Part shown: positions 55,685 through 64,000 of the stretch, piece by piece
Numbering within the stretch: the stretch's first letter is position 1
Layout of the letters: the number at the start of each line of letters is the position of its first letter
From: Calycina herbarum
Lineage: Eukaryota; Ascomycota; Leotiomycetes; Helotiales; Pezizellaceae
Assembly (NCBI GenBank): GCA_001414485.1
Contig: LLEY01000179.1
Location: 56,307 to 120,306, forward strand
Direction: 5' to 3'
Length of the DNA stretch: 64,000 nucleotides
Position numbers and translations under genes: made by a program
The notes under the pieces: generated by a model
What the model was told of the DNA's origin: nothing
Databases searched by the model: none
The model's input: only the letters and a program-made list of their open reading frames with translations

Positions 55685-57734
55685 ACGTAGTATACTAGGA
55701 CCTCGTGATTATTAGAACCTCGTGAATTTTTTCTCTACTCTACTATCTCTAACTTTAACACGCGTTTTCTTAATAACTACCTAATAGAATCTTAAACCTA
55801 AGAAGCTTGAATTATCCTAGCTATCGAAGCTATTCGATTATCTAAACAAATAAACCGTAGTAAAGCTACGAAGCTATATAGAGTCTCTTATTCTATACTT
55901 ACTAATAGAATAGCTAGTCGAACTACGCTTAGCGAACGCCGGCTAGCAAATTATAAAATAACTATAATAGAAGAGAAGGTGATTATTTAAAATATACTTA
56001 ATCTAGATACGAGAGGATTTGCGCCCCGGCTAGGTAGTATAGAAGATATAGTAAATTATATACTCGAGTTACGTAGAGAATAACACGTTAGAAAGAACTA
56101 GGTATAACGATTTATACAACGACGTCTAGAACTAAAGACGTGTTTTAATCGCGTTTACGATTTCTAAAGAGCCTTATACGAAGATCCTAAGCTAATTAGC
56201 GCGTGGTTTCGACTAGTAGAGAATATATAGGCGAAATATAGAATCTAAGACTACGATTTCTATAACTTTAATAAGACTGGTTTTATAATAGGTGTTATCT
56301 ACGCTAGAATAGTTATTATACGCGCTGATCGACGTAGTAGAGGCAAGGCTATCTAGCTAGGTAATCGGGAATAGGCTATAGTAATTATCTATATTAATAG
56401 AGAGAGTTTAAGTATCTCTCTATTCTTAGTAGTTTAAGGGAAAAATTACCTTACTAGTTAGTATACTAAGAGCGGTCTTCCTAATAACGGGGTTATTAAA
56501 CTAACTAGTAATAGATAGACTAATAATAAGACAGGCTTAGAATAGCTAGAACACTTCGATAAATATACTCGTAGTTATATAAAAGAGCTATATCGAATAT
56601 TAGTTCTAGATAGATATAAGAGTTATAAATCAGTAGTATTCTAAGAGTATTTTAAGTTATATAATATTATTACTCTTTGTCTACCTTCTTATTCGTCTTA
56701 TCTAACCTAGCTACTCGACGTTAGGTGTTTTAGTATTCTTAAACGTATATACGAGCGTTAAATCAAGACCTTTATCAAGGCTTATATAAACTATATTACT
56801 AAGGTCGAGTTCTTTCTTATATTTTATATAGCCTATAACCAGTAAATAACAACCTAAAACGCTAAAGCTAGGTTCTATAGAGCTGGTCTAGTACCTCTAG
56901 AACCCTAGTATAACAGACGTGCTTCAGTAGACAAAGGCAGAACAAATAACACTCTATTCTTAGGACAAAAGACGAGGAGAGCAGAAGAGCTCGAGAGAAC
57001 TAGGAACTAAATACAAGTCATCCGCGCTAGTACTAGCGTGCATCTAAGCGAACATGTGACATCTAGCAGCCCTTGTAACTATAACCGTCACACCTAGACT
57101 ATAATCTTAAAGCTTGATATTAAGTTATAGACTTCTATATCTACTAGACCCCTCTCTGCCGACGCTATCTCTTAGGTCTCCTAGACTCCTCGTAACCCTT
57201 CTAAAGCTCTTTCGTAATCAACTCTTGTTAAGGATTATATTACTCGTTACTAAGGAAGCTCGCTAACACCTATTTTCTAGACAATCGCTTCGTTAGCAAA
57301 AGGTATAGAGCGATTAGCCTATAAGGTAACCCTCTTATTAGCCCAGGTCTATATACTTTGAATAGTAAATAAAGCTCTTAGTAAACGCCGGAGGGCTAAA
57401 AATACCCGTGTCTAAGAAGGAGGTACACCTACTATAGAGGATATATAGAACGGATTAGCCTAGAAGAATACAGAGGAGCAGGTTCGACGTAATAAGCGCT
57501 CTAGAGAGAGTAGAGAAGATGAAGAACAAACGACTCGGCGACGTTGTAGCACTTATAGAAAAACTAGTTATAATACGCGGACGTGTTAAGAAGTTATAGA
57601 TATATCTAGTTTATTAGATTATAAGTAGTTTTAATTAATTTAATATATTATAGTAGTTTTATTATATTTTAAAGTAGTAGAGTAGGAAAAGATTTACAAG
57701 GTTCTAATAATCACGAGGTCCTAGTATACTACGT
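55685..57734 (+). mobile_element. Pogo/Fot-like DNA transposon inserted in gypsy-B element 3
   Basis: 2050 bp with inverted ends ACGTAGTATACTAGGACCTC on both sides and TA at 55683-55684 and 57735-57736. The inner part of the repeat (GATTATTAGAACCT) is also shared by both ends. A different family from the 49899-51733 Fot1 but related to 62657-63756. Confidence 0.85.
55800..57600 (+). pseudogene. Pogo-like transposase, RIP-mutated
   Basis: The frame reads IEAIRLSKQINRSKATKLY, then SILTNRIASRTTLSERR (HTH region), YNFNKTGFIIGV near 56258-56290 (DDE start, Asp changed to Asn), LCLPSYSSYLT and LLDVRCFSILKR (typical of pogo: LPPHSSHLLQPLDVGCF). Stops are frequent. A charged tail near 57400-57560 contains an Arg-rich stretch. 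Inactive. Confidence 0.8.
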
Positions 57735-60700
57735 TATATATCTTTTATATTTTCTAGTAATTTCTAGTTTAGAACGTCTTAGATCTTTACTAGATCTATT
57801 TCTATTTTCTCTTAGCTAAACACCTATTCTAGGAAAAGTGTCTAAGTTACTTTAAACTTGTATTTTAAGAGTTTCAATCGGGAATTTACTTTTATAAGTT
57901 GTTATAAAACTTCTTTAATATATCTCTTATATTCTTCTTCTTTTTCTAAGAAGATTAGAATATTATCTAGATAATAGATTACTATTACTCTTAGATAATC
58001 TCTTAAAATATTATTATTTTATCTCTAATATATAGCCGGTACGTTATATAGTCTAAATAGTATAACTATATATTTATAAAGACCTAATAGTAGAGCGAAT
58101 ACTGTTTTCTATTCGTCTCTAACTTTTATTTATATAAGTCTATAAGCGTTTTATTAATCTAGTTTCGTAAATCGTACTACTTTACCTAACTTATCTTATA
58201 AGTATTAGCTAGGTAGTAGCGGATAAGCGTTCTTAACCGTAGTATAATTTACTTCTTAGTAATTAATATATACTCTTCTCTCTAGATTATCTTTCTTCTT
58301 AATAATAAGTATATTTAAAGTAATTAGCAACTTAGATTTCCTAATATATCTCTTCTTAATACCTTCTTTTATATAAATTTCTATTCTTTATAGGCTTTTC
58401 AGTTATATAACCGAAGCTTCTACTTTAAGAGATAATAACCCTCTTTTAATTTAATCTTATAATTCTATAGACGATGTTCTAGTAAGACTCGTAAGTCTTC
58501 TAGGTTTTTAAACAAAGCTCTAAATTCTCTATACTATATAGATATTTCGTTATTAGCTGTCTTACTAACCTATAGAGGACCCTAGACAAGGTGTTCTAGC
58601 GTCTTAGAAGAGGTAGCGCTAACCTCGTTCTAGCTTTATAGTTATAATTATAAACCTACGTAATTATATCGACTAAAGGTTATTTTCTAAGCCTTCTAGT
58701 TAATATCTAGATTATATTCTTAAATCTATAATATACTAAGTATTACTTCCTTACTTTCTATCTTAATAATATCGAATTATATATCTAAGTAGTATTCTTC
58801 GATATTAATCTTTATTAGAATAGTCTACTAATTAATAACTCTATTCTAGTATATAACGTCTGTTCTATCGACTATCTCTAGATAGTATAGCTTTATATCT
58901 TAGATCGAGATATTTAGCTTCTTTAGAACTACTAGGGAAATCAAGTTACTCGTTGCTTCTAAGTCTATTATAACTTATAACTTCTTTTCTCGTATTTTCG
59001 TAGTTACTACTAACTGTCTTTCTTCTAAAGTAGCGTCTAATTTTGCTTTAATATACTAGACTTCAAAGGATCGATTTTCTCGGTTATATTTTCAACCTTT
59101 TATACTCTTTCCTAGTCTACGTATACTACCTCGTATACTAATTAGTATTCTATAATTTCTATAGTCTTAGAAGTTCTTCTAGTAAATTGTTTTAGTAAGT
59201 TTCTATATCTATATTAGACCTATCTATAACTAGTCTCCTTAATAGTTTTTATTAACTATAATTCTCCTTTATATAGATAATCTAAAGTAGGCTCTAGTAT
59301 ACTTATCTCTAGTTTAATATAATAAACCTTAAATCTTCTTTCGCTATCGACTTCTTTAGAAAAGCTTAGAAAGAATATTACCTTTTTATTATTAGAAAAG
59401 GCTACCTTATATATTAGACTATCTTCTACGGTTCTCTAAGGTTCTAGAAGAGTTCTAATAAAGTATCTCTCTATTAACCAGTCTAACGTAGTACGTGGTT
59501 CGTATCGAACCTACTTAATAGTTATTCTTTATAAGGTTTCAGCGACCTATCGTTCGCCTTCTTTTAGTTAGTGAAATTCCTAGATTAGAATAGTCTATAA
59601 GTTTACTTAAATATCTCCGAACATCTGCTAATCTTCTAATCTCTTAAATAATATCGCTATTTCTTTCTCTACTCTTAATACCTGATATTTCTCGTTAATT
59701 TCTAACTTATAGTCTTAACTAAGTAGGTAGGTAGTAATATCTAACTTTAGACATCTGTTGTATTTATTAAATCCTTCTAGATAATACTATTACTATTCAG
59801 CGATATTCTTCTTTAGACTAGTAACTGTCTATAAGTCTTCTTCCTCTAGGTAGTCGTTTAGTACTATCTGTTCTAGTCTAGGTTTCTTGAATTCGGTAGT
59901 TTCTCTTCTAGTAATAAGACTAACTATCGTTACTCGGTTCTATTTATTCTAAATAATTATATAAGTAGTTAAAACTATAGAGTTAACTCTCTAAGTAGAA
60001 TATAAGCTCTAGAAATTAGGTTTCTAGTTTTCTATATATATCTATCTATTCTCTTATTCGAAAATCCTAATAAATACCTATGTCTCGTCTTATTTAGACT
60101 TATATATTCTTAGATCTATCTCTAACGAGTTAGATACTAATTCTAATAATTCTAACGAGCTTATTAATAATAGCGATTTATATTCTACTTAAAGAGATAA
60201 TTTATAATCTATTTCTAACTATGTATTATAATATTCTTCGAGTAGTAGCTCTCTATTATTATTAGTATTCTGAATTCTACTAGCTTATAACTCGATATCT
60301 TCGTTTAGCTGTATATATACAGCGCCTACCGTAGTATCTATAGCGTCTGTTTCGATCTACGTACTATATCCTCTAGCCTCGAGTTCTTCGTCTATAAGTT
60401 TAATTTTATTAAGTAAAGCTACTTCTTTTTAAACTATAACGTTGATATAATCTTTCTCTTTAGAGTCTTTCTTCTTACTACACTTATTTACTCTATAACC
60501 GAGGAGGCTATAGTTATAATATAAGTTCTACTCGCGTCGACGATTTCGCTCTTCCTAAGAAAGTCCTTCTTTCTTTAGAAAGGTTTTCTTCTATATAGCG
60601 TTTACCTCCTTATTATACTTAGTATAGGAGTGTTTCTACTTTCCTAACTCTTTACTCTTCTTCTTATATCTAGGGTTACTCTTTCTAAATTTATATAAGC

Positions 60701-61434
60701 GGTTATCTAACTAAATAACTTTCTTAATTATACTTATAATAGTTAAGAACTATATATTCTATTTAGCTATCTTATTATAAATATATATTTTTAATCCTCT
60801 ACGAAAGAGTTTTATAAAAGCGATAATATCCTATTCTAATTTCGTTTTATAACGTTGAAACTTATTAGTATAATCTATTATAGATCTAGTTTAGCATAGA
60901 TCTAAAAGCTTATATATAGTAGTTCAGATAGCGTCGAAGTCTCTAAAGACTTTTCTAATAGTTATCTTAAATCCTCTCTAAGATTTAAATATAATCTTAG
61001 TTAATTCTATCTTTCTATCTTTATTCTTATTCTTAAAGAAATTCTTAAGATATAGCTAAGCCTATTCTAATACTAATCCTCTTAAGTATAAGATAGTAAA
61101 GATAGTTTATAAATTATAATTACCTTCGAATTTATCGGAATTAAAGTTAAAGTAGATATCTATTTAAAGAAGGAATAAGTCGAGTTCCTTTCGCTTTCTA
61201 TAATACGTATCTAATATCTTAACTTTGATTAATTCAAGTACTTTAACCTTATAGAGCTTAGAGGCGTCTAGTATACTAACGTTGTCGTCGTTCCTAGGTA
61301 ACTGTATACTAGTAGATATTCTTCTAGTAGTACTTCTAGATGTTTCTACGACGTTGACTCGACTAGTATTCGAGCTAGCGGCGGCGGAGGTTACTAGGGC
61401 TATAGCGACTAAACTTCTAAGCAGGTGCTTAAAG

Positions 61435-61898
61435 TATAACGAAACTTAAACGAACTAAACAAAGATAACTAAGTCTCGAAGGTTAGTATATAGATAAGAA
61501 GTATAGATACGCTAGGTTATTTACTTAGAAGTGAACTTGTTACTTATATTAAAGATATTAAATAAGATAATAAGATTAATAACTAAAGTTAAGTACGAAG
61601 CTCCTATCTAATAGCAGACGTGCTAGTCTTATATAAAACCTTCGTTCTCTAAGTATATCGCTTTTATCGCTTATATTACTCGCGTCGCTCGCGATTATAG
61701 CGATTAGAGCGATATAGACGATTATGTTACATAACTACACGTGACTTCTAACAGTCTTATAATAGTAAGATTCTAAAACTCTTAAATGCCTCCTATATTA
61801 CTAATTCTCTCCTGTGTTACCTTCTCTTCCTAGATATTATATCTTATCTTATTAGAGCGCTGTCTAGACTACTTACTACGTAGCTATGATTTATAATA
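61435..61898 (-). repeat. Gypsy-B element 3, 5' LTR
   Basis: 464 bp; on the coding strand it starts TATTATAAATCATAG and ends GTTTCGTTATA, followed by CTTTAAGCACCTGCTTAG as in the other copies. Confidence 0.85.
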
Positions 61899-62656
61899 TA
61901 AAACTCTCTATTATTTCTACGTTTATTAAATAAGATAATAAACTACGTACTAGAAAACTCGAGTTCTTTAAACTTCTAGAATATCTTATTCTATTAGTCT
62001 ATATTAACTACGATGTTTCTTAGTATACTAAGACTTTACTATAGAATCTTTATAGTTATAAAGAAAACAGCTGATTCGTAGTCTTCTAAAAAGTCGATAA
62101 GATATTACTTCTCTTAAGTTTTTTTATATTAGGCTATTTAAGACGTTGAAAAGACTAGGTAGAGAATATCGCTCTTGTTTTTATTAAAGTAGACGTTATC
62201 GCTACTATTATAACCGATAGATATTCTAAGTCCGTCTATATTATAGTAGATATATATTAAGAGTTAATCGAGAGATAAGCGATAGTATTAAGAGATATAA
62301 TAGTACTAAGATTCTCGATTAATCTAAAGAAGTAAAGGTTTAGATATTATATATTAAAGTCTATTTTATTCTTAGTTAGTAAAAATCTCGAGACCGATCT
62401 ATCGTAGATTTGAATATAATATCTATTAGATAACTATTCTAAGGTCTACTAGAAGATAAGAATATAATATAAAAGAGGATATCGAAAGAAGAGAGAAGTT
62501 ATAATAATAGCTCTTAGTATTATCTTTATATATAAAGAAATATATAGCTAATAATTATATAGTTAAATAAGATATAGATAAAATTATAAATTTATAGAGA
62601 AGCTAGAAGAAATATAAACTAAGAATAGTTATAAGCTAAGAGAGATATTAATTATA
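61899..62656 (+). pseudogene. FHA-protein kinase gene, 3' fragment, RIP-mutated
   Basis: After one copy of the 6-bp flank, the frame left at 52442 (SNSIE) continues without shift: LSIISTFIK, KLRTRKLEFFKLLEYL, TKTLL-NLYSYKE, VENIALVFIKVDVIATI and ELIER further on. Stops are all of transition type. I do not recognise this C-terminal region as a named domain; it is mostly helical. It runs to about 62640, where a pogo-like element begins after TA (62655-62656), so the natural end of the gene may be lost. Confidence 0.6.
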
Positions 62657-63756
62657 ACGTGATCTATTACCGAGCTACGTATATTACTAAGCTACGTACT
62701 TTTACTAAATTTACTACTCTACTACTTTAATACACGTTTTCTTCTTCTATAATATAAGTCTAAACTTAAGAAGTACGAATTATATTAGCTATTAAAGCTA
62801 TTTAAACATCTAAACGAAAATTAAGCTGTAGAAACGCTATAAAAATCTATAAAGTTCCTAAATCTACTCTTCGTCTTAGAATAAATAGCCGACCTTCTTA
62901 TAGCGATACTGAACCTAATTGTTTAAAGCTAACGAAATTAGAGAAGGAAATAATTATTCGATATATATTTAATTAAGATTCTAGAGGGTTTTAGCCTTAG
63001 CTAGTTAATATAGAAGATATAGCGAATTACCTTCTTAAGACGCGTAGAGTAAAACACGTTAGAAAGTACTAGATAGAACGATTCGTAGTTCGACGACTAG
63101 AGCTAAAGACGTGTTTTAATCGCGTTTACGACTTTTAAAGAGCCTTATACGATGATCCTAAGTTAATTAGCGCGTGGTTTCGACTAGTAGAGAATATATA
63201 GGCGAAATATAGTATAGTAGATAGCGATTTCTATAACTTCGACAAGACTAGCTTTATAATAAGTTAAATCTATTCTAGAATAGTTGTTACTCGTACTAAT
63301 CGACGTAGTAAGAGTAAGGCAGTTTAACTAGGTAATCGAGAATAGGCGATAGTAAGATATAGAACGTTTAGCTTATAAATTAACTCTTGTTAATACCGAG
63401 CTACGTATACTTCGAGCGGTAAATAAGGCACTTTCTAAGCGTCGTAGAGCTAAAAAGAATCGTATCTGTTAAGGAGGTATACTTACTATAGAGGATATAC
63501 ACGATATTATAGCTTAAGACGAAGTAAATAAGCAGATACGACGCGATAAGCGCTTTAGAAGAGTAAATCGTAAGAAAGGGATTTTAACTACGTAACGTTA
63601 TAGTACTTATAGAAAGACTAGTTATAATACGCGAACTTATTAAGAACTTATAGATATATCTAGCTTATTAGAATCTAAAGAGTAATAAGTTTTATCTATT
63701 ATTATAGTTGATTTATTATATTTTAAAGTAGTAGAAGTTAGTAAAAGTACGTAGCT
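62657..63756 (+). mobile_element. Pogo-like transposon, internally deleted and truncated at the right end
   Basis: The left end is ACGTGATCTATTACCGAGCT, preceded by TA, and includes a duplicated GCTACGTA motif. The transposase N-terminal half (about 62740-63340) ends in an FYNFDKTSFII segment near 63230, then jumps at about 63350 to sequence matching 57300 onward of the other pogo-like element, so about 0.9 kb is missing. The right end keeps only the inner TTAGTAAAAGTACGTAGCT, then different DNA starts. Confidence 0.7.
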
Positions 63757-64000
63757 GTAACGGCACGAAACGGATACTACTACAAAAGAGGCATATGGAA
63801 GTGCGTTCGATAGAATGACATACCCGAATACTAGGCTCTGATACGAAGGAAAAGACCAAATTGGTCTTTCCTCAAGAGAGAGTAAGGGCATCTATATACA
63901 AGAGGGCCGGATAATAACAAAAGTCCGTACCGATCCGGCTCTGACAATTCCGAAACCATCTGTGCCGTACCATACTCGGCACGTATTCTTGGCTGTTCCG
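63757..64000 (-). mobile_element. Copia-like LTR edge with a primer-binding-site motif, unmutated
   Basis: On the minus strand, TATCAGAGCC (63839-63848) matches the primer-binding motif that follows the 5' LTR in many copia elements (complement of initiator tRNA-Met). The sequence to its right (63850-64000) has a TATA-like TTGTATATAG and would be the LTR. The part between 63757 and 63838 would be the leader. No TG...CA boundary can be set because the window ends. Confidence 0.45.

Larger units (their letters stand above)
52444..61898 (-). mobile_element. Gypsy-B element 3, full length, minus strand, interrupted by a pogo-like element
   Basis: The 5' LTR is 61435-61898 and the 3' LTR 52444-52898. 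The internal part is about 6.5 kb once the pogo-like element (55685-57734) is removed, like element 2. RT reads right to left with the YLDN box near 57985-57955, gag is toward 60300-61400, and the polypurine complement CTATCCTCTTCTT lies at 52900-52912. The flanks TAGAAC (52438-52443) and TAAAAC (61899-61904) look like a 6-bp target duplication with one G-to-A. It is heavily mutated throughout. Confidence 0.85.

Noticed and set aside
63640..63891. 83-residue minus-strand ORF
   Set aside because: It spans the junction between a pogo-like remnant and a copia edge, so it is unlikely to be a gene.
1..64000. tRNA, rRNA or centromere/telomere repeats
   Set aside because: No cloverleaf-like gene, ribosomal sequence or TTAGGG array was seen when reading both strands; the AT-rich tracts are explained by mutated transposons.

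Overview
This window looks like genomic DNA of a filamentous ascomycete (Pezizomycotina) with an active history of repeat-induced point mutation (RIP). Evidence: short spliceosomal introns with GTRAGT-like donors, fungal LTR retrotransposon and Fot1/pogo families, an APN2-type AP endonuclease, and long tracts where CA and TG dinucleotides are nearly absent, TA is in excess and CG is kept. That is the signature of C-to-T change in CpA on both strands. I cannot name the species.

Layout. 1-14038 is a nested transposon block: degraded gypsy-B copies and LTRs, an antisense gypsy pol remnant, a palindromic TA-flanked element (6071-6503), a minus-strand copia element (6808-12959, 150-bp LTRs, CTAAC duplication) and a truncated Fot1. 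14039-22962 is a gene island of normal composition. It holds a PD-(D/E)XK nuclease-kinase gene (Crinkler-like architecture) with one frameshift, a DUF7924-type pseudogene with five premature stops, an unmutated LTR fragment, and an intact four-exon APN2 on the minus strand. 22963-32081 holds an old LTR-A fragment broken by Fot1, which is broken by a young gypsy-A (23395-27793, 183-bp LTRs), followed by a degraded LINE. 32082-47010 is gypsy-B element 1 with gypsy-B element 2 (38736-46006, GTAGA duplication) nested inside it, plus LTR scraps. 47299-49898 is a second island with an unknown two-exon gene and the 5' part of an FHA-protein kinase gene. 49899-64000 is a second nested block.

The most informative result is that the FHA-kinase gene continues, in frame, across this second block. 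A Fot1 (49899-51733) sits exactly in an intron splice donor, and gypsy-B element 3 (52444-61898, itself hit by a pogo-like element at 55685-57734) lies further downstream. The unmutated 5' exon contrasts with the heavily mutated trapped pieces (51734-52443 and 61899-62656), which suggests RIP leaking into single-copy DNA. Only APN2 and the two-exon gene at 47638-48741 look intact. No tRNA, rRNA or CRISPR array was seen. Gypsy-B copies also carry a convergent antisense frame downstream of integrase (clearest at 44909-45406) that encodes a Cys-rich, coiled-coil protein.
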